DNA from: a virus
Length of the DNA: 64,000 bases
Reading direction: 5' to 3' (one strand)
IMG/VR virus record: IMGVR_UViG_3300009374_000001
Coordinates: 1-64,000 of that record
Shown here: positions 9,361 through 18,281 of the stretch, one piece after another
Layout of the letters: each line of letters starts with the position of its first letter
Numbering within the stretch: position 1 is the stretch's first letter
Translations under genes and position numbers: made by a program
The notes under the pieces: model-generated
Told to the model about the DNA's origin: nothing
Database searches by the model: none
What the model saw: the letters and a program-made list of their open reading frames with translations, nothing else

Positions 9361-10406
9361 TGATAAACTGGGATAATTTAAAGGAGAGCTTTATTGGGTA
9401 TTTTGACTCATTTAATTTTAATGTTAGCAGAGGAGATTTTCAAACAGAAGAATTGACTTACTATATTCCAGCCATAAAACCAGGGGAAAACATAAGGTAT
9501 ACCGGCACAGAGCTTTCAGATGTTTGGTTTAATTTATTTCAAAACGCGCTATTAGATGGTAAGGCCGGTGGTCATAATTCTATTAACAGAAATTATGAAG
9601 TGCAAGCTGTTAATGAAGAAGGTGAGATTCAGGTTATGTATGTTGATTCTATATCATATAATGTAACTGAATATACAATGGACGATGACAACAATTTAAT
9701 TCAAAATACATATAATAATTTTAATAAGTTTAAAGATTCTACCGCTTTATTGTTTAATCAGATGTTTAGTAGCGATTTAAGTAGTAAAAAGGTTAATGGG
9801 AACTGGATCGTATATGATAATCTTAAACATAATGAAACTAAGCCTTATGGTAAGCTTCATGAATATGCAGATGCCCTAGCAAAGTATATAGGAAGTTTAA
9901 AGTTTAATAACGAACCTTATAATATTTTAAAACAAATACATCCTTCATTAGACGATAGCAAAATTAAACCTAATCCCGGGATTATGTTAATTAGCTCTAG
10001 TTATAAAAATGCAAAAGAGGGCGAAGGCGAAAATAAAGAAAATGATGATATAATTTTTTTACAGGGCACTATTGAAGATGATGGTAATTATGAATATCCC
10101 GGTGTCTTTTGGACTTATAATGGTGAAAGATTGTTTGAACCTAACGTGTTTATAGACTTTCATAGAAGAGTGCTAGAAAATGCAGAAGGTAATTTTATTG
10201 CACAAAAGAATTTAGGCATAATGGAACATGATATGCCTTTAGATTGTATGACACCTGAACTAGAAGCATTATTAATTGATTGGGATAACATAACAGACCC
10301 AGATAATATAAATGAAATGGAAGTTGAAAGTATAGATGAAAATGGAAATAGTATAACAGAAATACAAAGAACAGAGCTTCCTATAAGCTGGAGAGGAATT
10401 TTATAA
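9360..10406 (+). CDS. Probable virion protein, family not recognised
   Basis: The start overlaps the spike stop (TAATGA) and the end overlaps the next start, so it belongs to the same translation unit. The 348-residue protein is acidic with mixed alpha/beta character (ELTYYIPAIKPGENIRYTGT, NLFQNALLDGKAGGHNS). No enzyme motif is visible. Position directly after the spike suggests a baseplate or tail role. Confidence 0.65.
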   Translation: MINWDNLKESFIGYFDSFNFNVSRGDFQTEELTYYIPAIKPGENIRYTGTELSDVWFNLFQNALLDGKAGGHNSINRNYEVQAVNEEGEIQVMYVDSISYNVTEYTMDDDNNLIQNTYNNFNKFKDSTALLFNQMFSSDLSSKKVNGNWIVYDNLKHNETKPYGKLHEYADALAKYIGSLKFNNEPYNILKQIHPSLDDSKIKPNPGIMLISSSYKNAKEGEGENKENDDIIFLQGTIEDDGNYEYPGVFWTYNGERLFEPNVFIDFHRRVLENAEGNFIAQKNLGIMEHDMPLDCMTPELEALLIDWDNITDPDNINEMEVESIDENGNSITEIQRTELPISWRGIL

Positions 10407-11074
10407 TGGTAGATTTTAATGAATACCACAACAACTTAATAGCTATATTTGATCCATTTCAAGAACCCAAATTTTTTAGTCCAATGCCAAACGCAACAGA
10501 TTTTATGGGTTCAATAGACTTATTTTCATATGAGATGGCTAATTTATATTTGTCAACAGTTGCTCCAGCAAGCGGAGTTTTTACAAACACAGCTGGAGGG
10601 AACTTATTAATGCCGTATATAAGTGTTATTCAAAGAGCTGTTGGAGTACCTATATTAACTCTTGCGCTTTCAAGTATCTTAAAGAATTTATATACTAACT
10701 GTAAGACTATAACATACAAAGACTGTATACCAATAGGCGCAGCATTTGTTGGGATATGGTCACCTGGTCTAATACCCGGTGCTTATATGCCTTTGCCAGC
10801 CCACCCTCCGTCTTCAGTTATTCCAACGCCAGGGATACTTCAACTTGACCCAGGTTTTATTTCAGTATTTACAATTGCTGCTGCGTGGTATGCAAGTATG
10901 ATAATTGGTACAGATGAGCGATTTAGATATATCCCAACTCAGTTTATTAATTCTACACTAATCCGTGTTGCAATGGAGTTACATTTTAGATTAGATATAA
11001 AGGGATTATATATTGGCATAACTCCAGCTATTCCCCCTATCCCTACTGTGCTGCCCTGGTTTGGCTTGCACTAA
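10406..11074 (+). CDS. Hydrophobic probable virion protein, family not recognised
   Basis: The 222-residue protein is unusually hydrophobic and Pro/Gly-rich, with candidate membrane or buried segments near residues 60-90 (MPYISVIQRAVGVPILTLAL), 107-120 and 150-167 (FISVFTIAAAWYASMIIG). The Pro-rich middle (MPLPAHPPSSVIPTP) and end (TPAIPPIPTVLPW) are distinctive. It is the last gene before a clear promoter and a non-structural gene, so it probably closes the spike operon. A membrane-interacting tail component is possible but unproven. Confidence 0.65.
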   Translation: MVDFNEYHNNLIAIFDPFQEPKFFSPMPNATDFMGSIDLFSYEMANLYLSTVAPASGVFTNTAGGNLLMPYISVIQRAVGVPILTLALSSILKNLYTNCKTITYKDCIPIGAAFVGIWSPGLIPGAYMPLPAHPPSSVIPTPGILQLDPGFISVFTIAAAWYASMIIGTDERFRYIPTQFINSTLIRVAMELHFRLDIKGLYIGITPAIPPIPTVLPWFGLH

Positions 11075-11080
11075 TTTCCA

Positions 11081-11110
11081 TTGAAACATTCATAATTCTT
11101 CGCATATAAT
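11081..11110 (+). promoter_or_regulatory. Sigma70-like promoter upstream of the S1-like gene
   Basis: TTGAAA at 11081-11086 and TATAAT at 11105-11110 are separated by 18 bases, close to an ideal housekeeping promoter. The gap also holds an AGAAGGA-type ribosome site just before the ATG at 11148. This separates the S1-like gene from the spike operon. Confidence 0.55.
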
Positions 11111-11147
11111 ACATGTATGGAACATTTAACAACAGAAGGAAAAGCAC

Positions 11148-12284
11148 ATGATTAATTATTTAAGCAAAGATCTTTTAGAAGATGTTAGAGTCGTTAAAAG
11201 AGAAGATTTAAATGAAGAAGATGAATTTACTGGAATATCAGGCTTTAGTGATGAACACTTAAAATTAATTTATGATTCACTAGATTCATTTTATATACCA
11301 AAGGGTGGAGATATGATAAACACCCGAGTAATTGGAAAAACAAAAACAGATATAATTGTTGAAATGAATGGTAAGCAGTCAGCGTATATGTCTTTAAAAA
11401 AAGAACCTACACGCTTAACTGAGAAGATAGAAATAGGAGATATGGTTGATGTAATGGTCTTAGAAGCTGACAGCAAGAGTGCTACTAAAAAAGAAAGCGA
11501 GCCTATTGAAGTTTCAATGGAACTAGCAGAACTCCAAACCACATATAATAATATGAGAACTGCAATTTCTGAAGAAGATAATACTGCATATCTTGGCACG
11601 ATAAAAGATATGATTGATAACGGTGGCTATATAATTAACGTAGCAGGGGTTGATTGTTTTATGCCAGGTTCTCATGCAGGAATTAATAAACTTTATGATT
11701 TTGCAAGTATCATTGGTGATGAGGTTTATGTTATACCTATCAATTACGTAAGAAGTAGAGATATGATAGTTGTATCGCATAAAAAATTCTTAGAATTGCA
11801 AAAACCATTAGCACTAGAAACTCTTAGAGATAATATGAGTGAACAAAAAACGGGCTCAGTCACAGGTACTACTAAATTCGGAATTTTTTGTGAATTTGAT
11901 GACTGTTTAACTGGGATGATTCATAAGAGTGAATTTACAGATGAGCTTAGAGAAAGACATAGCAATAGTCTAGTTAAACCAGGTGAAAGCATAGATTTCT
12001 ATATTAAAGAGATTATATCTGAAAAGAAGATTATACTGAGTTTAGAAAAATATGAAAACCCATGGGATAACATAGAAGAAAAATACCCAATCACTAGTAA
12101 CGTAGAAGTGACAGTTACTTCTATTAAAAATTATGGTGCCTTTATTAAATTCGAAGAAGGGGTCTTTGGTCTGGTACCCATTAAAGAACTAACTAGTAAA
12201 AAAGTCAACGAAGGTGATAAAATAGAAGTTACTATTACTGGCATTGATAAAGGATCTAAGAAGATTTTTACAACTTTTCGATAA
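11148..12284 (+). CDS. Ribosomal protein S1-like protein with four S1 RNA-binding domains
   Basis: S1-type OB-fold repeats can be read at about residues 54-110 (degenerate), 147-212 (GTIKDMIDNGGYIINVAGVD), 233-300 (GSVTGTTKFGIFCEFDDCLT) and 316-376 (VTSIKNYGAFIKFEEGVFGL). Host S1 usually has four to six such domains and brings mRNA to the 30S subunit. At 378 residues this resembles a shortened S1. I infer a phage factor that binds mRNA or ribosomes, perhaps to favour AT-rich phage mRNAs that lack Shine-Dalgarno sites. It has its own promoter and an AGAAGGA site. It is out of place between tail genes. Other roles, such as RNA decay or replication, are possible. Confidence 0.85.
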   Translation: MINYLSKDLLEDVRVVKREDLNEEDEFTGISGFSDEHLKLIYDSLDSFYIPKGGDMINTRVIGKTKTDIIVEMNGKQSAYMSLKKEPTRLTEKIEIGDMVDVMVLEADSKSATKKESEPIEVSMELAELQTTYNNMRTAISEEDNTAYLGTIKDMIDNGGYIINVAGVDCFMPGSHAGINKLYDFASIIGDEVYVIPINYVRSRDMIVVSHKKFLELQKPLALETLRDNMSEQKTGSVTGTTKFGIFCEFDDCLTGMIHKSEFTDELRERHSNSLVKPGESIDFYIKEIISEKKIILSLEKYENPWDNIEEKYPITSNVEVTVTSIKNYGAFIKFEEGVFGLVPIKELTSKKVNEGDKIEVTITGIDKGSKKIFTTFR

Positions 12285-12321
12285 GCTATTGCACTTATAT
12301 TGTTAAGATTGTAATATATAA

Positions 12322-12329
12322 TATAAATA
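12322..12329 (+). promoter_or_regulatory. TATAAATA box, possible T4-type late promoter
   Basis: An exact TATAAATA, the T4 late-promoter -10 sequence, lies 12 bases before the ATG at 12342 in a 57-base AT-rich gap. Initiation from it would leave almost no leader. In AT-rich DNA the match could be chance. Confidence 0.3.
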
Positions 12330-12341
12330 TAATGCACATGA

Positions 12342-13631
12342 ATGACAACAGAAAGTACACTTAATGAAGTTTTAATTAATTCACTAGTTGGATTTGAATT
12401 TGAATTTTATTATGATAAAAAGTCAGAAGAAGCTAGTAGAGAACTTCAAAAATATCTTAATAAAGATGTTATTGTAATTGATAAAGTTCATAGTAAGCTT
12501 GAGCCAACTGATAAAGTCTTTAAGCTTGAGCCAGATTATTCAGGTGGCAAAGATTTAAAAGAATTAATTACAGGTCCTTTAAAATATAATGAAGCTAGAT
12601 TATTGCTTATATCAATGCTTAAGTGGATTGATAAAAATGCATATACCACAGATAAATGTTCGATTCATTTAAACATATCATTTAATTCAAGATTTGCAAA
12701 TGTCTATAGGTTAAATGTATTAAAGTTTATTTTAGACTTTGATGAAGATAAAGTCTATAGCATGTTTCCGCATAGACAAAATTCTGTTTATGCAAAGTCT
12801 ATCAAATATGTTGTCCCAAGACATATAGATTCTCAACCTAGTACATCTGAAGTTTCAATTACTAATTACGTATACCCTATCGAAAAATACTATGGTATAA
12901 ACTTTAGTAAAATAGCAAAGAATTATATTGAATTCAGGTATATTGGTGGGAAAGATTATCAAAAACAAGTTAATGATATATTAAGCCTGTTAGAGTATTT
13001 TATAGAGTTTTTATATAGTAACGTTTCAGATACTGAATTTACAGCATTACATAAAATTAAACTTGATAAATTAATTAATGATAATAAAAAGATACACGAA
13101 TCATTTAAGAGTGTAGATTATTTTATTAAGCATTTTCCAGATATACAATTTACAGTTGATTTAAAAGATGATATTGAGATACTTAAACTTTATTGGAATA
13201 AAATAAGAGTTCAAATAATTGATTTATTAGTTATTGGTTCTTTTTCAAAGGGTCTAATAAATTATGATTCAGATACTGGGCGCTTACAAGTAAAAGATGC
13301 TAAATTAGAAAGAATATATAATATAGAAAAACTAGATTTAATAAGTTGTAAGCTTTCTGGTAATATTAAAAAAGCAGATATATTTAAATCAGATATATCA
13401 AGTTCAATATTAGAAGACTGCAACTTATTTGATCACTGTAAATGTAAAGAAAGTAAATTGAAAAATTCATATATAAATAGAACATCAGAATTAAATGACT
13501 GTTATATATTTGGACCATTATCAATCATGAATGGAACTATGAATGGCGGCATTTTTAGAGAAGGTAAAATAACAGGTATCTCTAAATTAAATAATGTCAA
13601 AGAAATTGATGTAAAACAAATTGAAGGATAA
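12342..13631 (+). CDS. Amidoligase-like protein with C-terminal pentapeptide-repeat-like helix
   Basis: Motifs match the phage/bacterial amidoligase family (COOH-NH2 ligase, glutamine-synthetase-like fold): GFEFEF at 17-22, LEPDYS at 62-67, KELITGPL at 73-80, CSIHLNIS at 106-113 and IEFRYIGG at 196-203. Such enzymes use ATP to join a carboxylate to an amine. Residues about 325-400 show pentapeptide-like repetition (KKADIFKSDISSSILEDCNL), suggesting a right-handed beta-helix. The gene lies between baseplate genes, overlaps the next start by one base, and follows a TATAAATA box. Substrate is unknown; a virion protein or host cell-wall peptide are candidates. Confidence 0.7.
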   Translation: MTTESTLNEVLINSLVGFEFEFYYDKKSEEASRELQKYLNKDVIVIDKVHSKLEPTDKVFKLEPDYSGGKDLKELITGPLKYNEARLLLISMLKWIDKNAYTTDKCSIHLNISFNSRFANVYRLNVLKFILDFDEDKVYSMFPHRQNSVYAKSIKYVVPRHIDSQPSTSEVSITNYVYPIEKYYGINFSKIAKNYIEFRYIGGKDYQKQVNDILSLLEYFIEFLYSNVSDTEFTALHKIKLDKLINDNKKIHESFKSVDYFIKHFPDIQFTVDLKDDIEILKLYWNKIRVQIIDLLVIGSFSKGLINYDSDTGRLQVKDAKLERIYNIEKLDLISCKLSGNIKKADIFKSDISSSILEDCNLFDHCKCKESKLKNSYINRTSELNDCYIFGPLSIMNGTMNGGIFREGKITGISKLNNVKEIDVKQIEG

Positions 13632-14485
13632 TGGGAGACTCAGATATTAGAGTAGGCACAGAAAGCTGGGAAGATTCAAATGATAAATCTAATGATTTAA
13701 ACAATAGCATTGGTAGTGCTTTAGATTTATTTATGAATGAAATTACTCAAGAAGTAACAGGCGGCGGGATGATCCCAATGAATTTGCCTAAGAAAGAAGT
13801 ATATAGAATAATACAAGAAGCAAAGAAATGGTTCTATAAGAATTATGAATATTCAGTAGCAGAGAACTTTTATATCATACCAAATGCAGAATTTGAAACA
13901 GATACATTTAATGCTAAACGAGCGTTTAAGCTCCCATCAGCAAGAGAAGATGGCAGCGGAAATATCGTTTCTGTGCATGGGTGCAACTTAACTACTCCCA
14001 ATGCTGGAGAATTCAGCACAGGGAGCTTAGGGTCTGACTTTGCAGTTGATAAGCTTATATTTCAAGGCATGATGAGGGGAGGAGAAGCTGCAGCAGGAGA
14101 AACTCTATTACAGTATGTAGTTAGAGAAAAATATATAGATATGATGAATAGCATATTTATTAATCCGATTAGTTTCAGTTATAATCCTAATAGTCATATA
14201 TTGAAAATACTAGGAGAAACTCCAGACGGGGACAAGCATCTGGTGCTTGAAGTATATGAGAGCATACCAGATGAAGATTTATTCATTGATGAAATTTTTA
14301 TACGATATACTACAGCAAAAGTTAAAAAGCAATTAGGTATAATGCTAACAACTTTTGAGTACAATCTACCGGGTGACATAACTATTAACGGTGATGCTAT
14401 TAAGGATAGCGCAGAAGCTGAGCTCGAAGCTATTATTGAAGAAATAAAGGGCGATGAGGGCATTGACTATTTTCTTACCAGCTAA
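13631..14485 (+). CDS. Probable virion structural protein (neck or baseplate)
   Basis: The 284-residue protein has a flexible acidic N-terminus, then PKKEVYRIIQEAKKWFYKNY, a beta-rich middle, and a conserved-looking C-terminal segment (IFIRYTTAKVKKQLGIMLTT followed by EYNLPGDITINGD). I recall similar C-terminal segments in structural proteins of large myoviruses, but cannot assign a T4 counterpart. It precedes the gp25-like wedge gene by 24 AT-rich bases. Confidence 0.55.
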   Translation: MGDSDIRVGTESWEDSNDKSNDLNNSIGSALDLFMNEITQEVTGGGMIPMNLPKKEVYRIIQEAKKWFYKNYEYSVAENFYIIPNAEFETDTFNAKRAFKLPSAREDGSGNIVSVHGCNLTTPNAGEFSTGSLGSDFAVDKLIFQGMMRGGEAAAGETLLQYVVREKYIDMMNSIFINPISFSYNPNSHILKILGETPDGDKHLVLEVYESIPDEDLFIDEIFIRYTTAKVKKQLGIMLTTFEYNLPGDITINGDAIKDSAEAELEAIIEEIKGDEGIDYFLTS

Positions 14486-14509
14486 TATAATATTAAAATA
14501 TATAATATA

Positions 14510-14866
14510 ATGGACATTTATATTAAAAACTCAGGTGACCCGAACTTTAACCCTAGAGCATTAGAATCACAGGATGATATAGATATATTGATTGAACAAA
14601 TTAATATGTTACTTTATACTGAAAAAACTGAGGTTTTAGGCGAGCATCAGATGGGTTCTGGGTTAGAAGGGCTAATATACGAATTTAATCTAACAGCAGG
14701 GCAAATAGAACGAACGCTTGAAGAGCAAATTGAGAAATATATTCCAATGTCAAGTAATTATAACATTGAAGTAAAGTGCCAATTTTATAAAGGCACGGTG
14801 CGAGATATTGCAACACTTGATGTTCTTATAAATAGTACGCCAGTAACAGGAGTAACCATAAATTAA
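14510..14866 (+). CDS. 25: gp25-like baseplate wedge protein
   Basis: The 118-residue protein has the length and pattern of the GPW/gp25 family: an N-terminal set-up of helices (DDIDILIEQINMLLYTEKTE), then GEHQMGSGLEGLIYEFN and a C-terminal beta sheet (YNIEVKCQFYKGTVRDIATL). T4 gp25 is 132 residues and belongs to the wedge core that initiates sheath assembly. It is followed directly by the gp6-like gene, the usual order in contractile tails. Confidence 0.8.
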   Translation: MDIYIKNSGDPNFNPRALESQDDIDILIEQINMLLYTEKTEVLGEHQMGSGLEGLIYEFNLTAGQIERTLEEQIEKYIPMSSNYNIEVKCQFYKGTVRDIATLDVLINSTPVTGVTIN

Positions 14867-14876
14867 AGAAATTTAG

Positions 14877-16607
14877 ATGATTAGTAACAAGAAAGATTTA
14901 AGATTTATAAGCAGAACTAGAGTTTCAGCTAATGACATGTTTAATGACGCAAAAGCATATTTAATTAGTACTTACAATAAAGCAAGCACAGTATTTACAT
15001 CAGCTAGCCCATTTGCACAGATATTAAAAGTAATGTCAGAATTGACAGAACTTATATTGTATTATATAGAAGATGCTACGGTTGAACAGAATATTGCAAC
15101 AGCAACAAACAAATCAAGCATTTACGGTTTAGCAAGACTTACTGGCCATAATCCTACTAGAGGGATAAGTGCAATTGGTGAAATCAAAATTCGCTACATG
15201 CCAGAAGTTAAGTTAGATGATATAGCTGGAGATTATATTTTTATACCAAATAGAGCAAAACTTAAATTAGCAACTAATGGCTTAATTTATTCTATTTCTG
15301 ATAATCTTGATTATATTAAAATGGATAAGACCAAGCTTAACAGGTTTGTAAGCGTAAAAATTACCCAAGGGATTTTTGATAAACAAACAGTTACTGGTAC
15401 TGGTAAATCAATGCAAAGTTTTAACATCGATACGCAAGGTAGAACAGATCATCACGAAGTAACAGTTACAGTAAATGGAAAGATATGGCCAAATTTCGAT
15501 TCATTATATGATATGAGAAGAAATACAGAAGGTTGCTTAATTAAAACTGGCATTTCAGGCGGAATTGACATATTCTTTGGAAATAATCATTTCGGGAAAA
15601 TCCCAGATCTCGGGTCTGTTATTGACGTAGAGTACATTAACACTGACGGGAGCAGAGGAAATGTCGCAGACTCAGCAGACGTATTCTATATGTTTGAAGA
15701 TGAAGGCTTTGATTCTTTAGGGGCGCCGGTGGACTTAAACGAGTTTCTTGTGATAGAAACTAAAATTTCACCTAAAATGGGAGCAAATTCTGAAGATACA
15801 AACTTTACAAAAGTTATAGCCCCATACGCAAGTCGTAATTTTACACTATCACACCCTAGAGACTTTGAATACTTTTTGTCTAGATATGATTCATTCTCTC
15901 ACATTGAAGCATATAATACGGCTGGAGATGACAACTTAGAAGATGATAACATCATTTATTTAAATATTTTGCCAGATGTTGCTAAGAAAATATATGGGAC
16001 TTACGACTATTTTCAATTTCCAGAAGAGGAGTTTACATTAAGCCCCTCAGAAATGCTAATGCTTAAGACAGCATTAAACAAATCAGGTCAGCTTATGATT
16101 GGGTCGGAGGTTCAGTTTATAGACCAGCATGTTACAAGATATGCAGTGGAATTGCACATTAGATACTGGAATAATACAGACCCAGAAAACATATATTATG
16201 ATATTAGAAAAAGTTTAAGTGAATATTTTTTAAATAATAAAAGAAAAGACAGAATACCAAGGTCTGATATAACAGGTATAGTTGAAGATATTGAAGGAGT
16301 TGACTCTTTAACAATTCAATATTATAGTCAAGATTATGAAGCACTTAAGCAAATACCTAATGCTAATTTAGAACAGCTGCGTAATAAGTACTTTGATAAG
16401 TTAGGAGATATTCGCGTTCAAGAAGGAAAATTTCCAATCATAAGAGGAGGGTGGGTTACAGCAGATGGTATTGAAGTTATAGATGAACCCTATTATATGA
16501 TAGGTAACAGCGAATCTGAAGAAGGAAGTAAAATGTATAGTTTAAAGGTAGTTTTTGATGAAGCTTTAACTTATAAATCAAACATTAGAATTAAATCATC
16601 ACAATGA
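14877..16607 (+). CDS. 6: gp6-like (baseplate J) wedge protein
   Basis: The 576-residue protein sits next to gp25, as do baseplate J/gp6 genes. The N-terminal segment (ELTELILYYIEDATVEQNIA, SSIYGLARLTGHNPTRGISA) is the typical start of the family, where the first helices are followed by a region that dimerises in the wedge ring. The middle has GGIDIFFGNNHFGKIPDLGS. The C-terminal half includes the strand-helix pattern YAVELHIRYWNNTDPENIYY. It is close to T4 gp6 (660 residues) in size. Start and end overlap or abut its neighbours. Confidence 0.8.
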   Translation: MISNKKDLRFISRTRVSANDMFNDAKAYLISTYNKASTVFTSASPFAQILKVMSELTELILYYIEDATVEQNIATATNKSSIYGLARLTGHNPTRGISAIGEIKIRYMPEVKLDDIAGDYIFIPNRAKLKLATNGLIYSISDNLDYIKMDKTKLNRFVSVKITQGIFDKQTVTGTGKSMQSFNIDTQGRTDHHEVTVTVNGKIWPNFDSLYDMRRNTEGCLIKTGISGGIDIFFGNNHFGKIPDLGSVIDVEYINTDGSRGNVADSADVFYMFEDEGFDSLGAPVDLNEFLVIETKISPKMGANSEDTNFTKVIAPYASRNFTLSHPRDFEYFLSRYDSFSHIEAYNTAGDDNLEDDNIIYLNILPDVAKKIYGTYDYFQFPEEEFTLSPSEMLMLKTALNKSGQLMIGSEVQFIDQHVTRYAVELHIRYWNNTDPENIYYDIRKSLSEYFLNNKRKDRIPRSDITGIVEDIEGVDSLTIQYYSQDYEALKQIPNANLEQLRNKYFDKLGDIRVQEGKFPIIRGGWVTADGIEVIDEPYYMIGNSESEEGSKMYSLKVVFDEALTYKSNIRIKSSQ

Positions 16608-16858
16608 GAAGAAAATACGTAAAGAAAAGTTTATATGACGAAGCATACAATTCTGTGAATAGAGTGTATCGGACTAACTTCGGGTATCAAGGCCAGATTT
16701 TTGAAAAGACAATCTCAAATCACATCTTAAGAAATGAAAGAACTAGACTGTTCTTAAATTATATTGAAAGTATTTTTATTAAGCTGATTGATAGTGCTAG
16801 ACAGTTACAGCTTTGGAAAGTATATACAGTAAGTAAAAAATACGATAAGATTAGATAA
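16604..16858 (+). CDS. Small basic protein of unknown function
   Basis: The ATG overlaps the gp6 stop (ATGA) and its stop shares a base with the next ATG. The 84-residue protein is very basic, Arg/Lys/Tyr-rich and probably helical (SNHILRNERTRLFLNYIESI). Tight placement between two wedge genes suggests a small wedge or assembly protein. No motif is recognised. Confidence 0.65.
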   Translation: MRRKYVKKSLYDEAYNSVNRVYRTNFGYQGQIFEKTISNHILRNERTRLFLNYIESIFIKLIDSARQLQLWKVYTVSKKYDKIR

Positions 16859-18264
16859 TGTCAGTTTACAATAAATATAGACATTTATACTTTTTTGATA
16901 AAGAAGGCGAATCATTAAATCTCATTTTTGATGTAGAAAACGATAGATGGCGCGGGAAGTTGTATTTCCCTAAAGTATCTGTTAAGCTTTTTGAAAGCAT
17001 TAATATGTTTATTACTGAAGAATTTTCAAACACTGATGGTAGACACGGGTTCCCAAAGATTGGTATACCTAATGCAGATTCGAAGAACTGGAATTTTGAG
17101 TGGGAAGACTCTAATACTGAAACTATTTCACTATACGGGTTTGAATTTGATGAAAAAGAGAATGCAAATCTAATTATATATGAAGATTTATCACTGACTT
17201 TAGATAACCATCCCACATCAAACCCAGTATTTAGCGACGACTATCATAAAATAACAAGCGATATTGATAGAAGATGCATGCAAATAAACTTTGCATTTAG
17301 ATCATTTGACGAAGACATATATGAAAGAAAGCTTTTTATAAAAGAAGAAGAAACTAATGATATTATAGCAGAGATAGATTTTTACGCAGAGTCTGAAGCA
17401 GAAGATGATAGATTAAATGTGCTATTAGATAACTTAGGTCATGATGTTAAAGAATCAGAATTTAAAGCACTTAGAGAAGCAGATATTAATGAAGACTTTA
17501 TTGATTATGAATTACTTAATCAAAAGCGTAAAGAAATGCTACTAGAAGGACATAACATTTACCCTTACGTTGGAAGCTATAAGGCTTTAGTAAATGTTAT
17601 TAAGTTTTTTGGTTATGATAATATTAAAGTAAGAGAATACTGGAGATTGATAGGAAATCCGAACATAGAGTTTAAGGAAAACTCAGCCACAGATGACTGG
17701 GCCACTAAATATAAATCATTTGACGTTAATGCCATATTAGAAGACGGTGCAGATTTTTCAAAACCTAACATTAATTTGCCATCTAAAACATATAGAAAAT
17801 CTAATAGGCTTTCACTAGTATTTCAAATTAATAAGCCAACCGGGAAGTATGATAAGTTTGATATTATGATGACAGAGGAGTTGCTGGAATATCCGATAGA
17901 AGAAGTGCTATTGAAACTTTTTGCTCTTAAAGAAATATTGCGTGATAAATATTTGCCATTAAATGCTAGGATTTGGGAAATAATTGGCGAAGCAGATTAC
18001 TTTAATAAAGTAGAATTTAATGCATTTACTAATCAGCAAAGAATAGATGAAGTAAGTACAGGTATAAAAGCAACAATGAAAGTAACTCAAGCTGGTAGAT
18101 TTATAAAAGATTTAAGAGGTCTCGGATCTGAGTTTATGTATGCATTTACTGAAAAAGAAGACTTTGAAGAAATAAACGACACAACGATGTCCATGTCCAC
18201 AGATGATATAGCAGACTTTTATGTAGACCCTGGATATTATTATGCAGGATATACAGAAGATTAA
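16858..18264 (+). CDS. Baseplate wedge-like tail protein (tail protein I/gp7-like)
   Basis: The 468-residue protein has a beta-rich N-terminal third and then EGHNIYPYVGSYKALVNVIK with FFGYDNIKVREYWR (about residues 230-260). That segment resembles tail protein I of P2-like phages and its equivalents in T4-like wedges, which follow gp6/J. The region SLVFQINKPTGKYDKFDI is also beta-rich. The C-terminus is acidic and Tyr-rich. The order gp25, gp6, small gene, this gene supports a wedge role. Confidence 0.6.
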   Translation: MSVYNKYRHLYFFDKEGESLNLIFDVENDRWRGKLYFPKVSVKLFESINMFITEEFSNTDGRHGFPKIGIPNADSKNWNFEWEDSNTETISLYGFEFDEKENANLIIYEDLSLTLDNHPTSNPVFSDDYHKITSDIDRRCMQINFAFRSFDEDIYERKLFIKEEETNDIIAEIDFYAESEAEDDRLNVLLDNLGHDVKESEFKALREADINEDFIDYELLNQKRKEMLLEGHNIYPYVGSYKALVNVIKFFGYDNIKVREYWRLIGNPNIEFKENSATDDWATKYKSFDVNAILEDGADFSKPNINLPSKTYRKSNRLSLVFQINKPTGKYDKFDIMMTEELLEYPIEEVLLKLFALKEILRDKYLPLNARIWEIIGEADYFNKVEFNAFTNQQRIDEVSTGIKATMKVTQAGRFIKDLRGLGSEFMYAFTEKEDFEEINDTTMSMSTDDIADFYVDPGYYYAGYTED

Positions 18265-18281
18265 ACAACAAAGATAAACAC

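Noticed and set aside
10406-11074. PAAR-type spike tip for the gene after the spike
   Set aside because: No PAAR motifs or zinc-binding residues; it is hydrophobic and too long.
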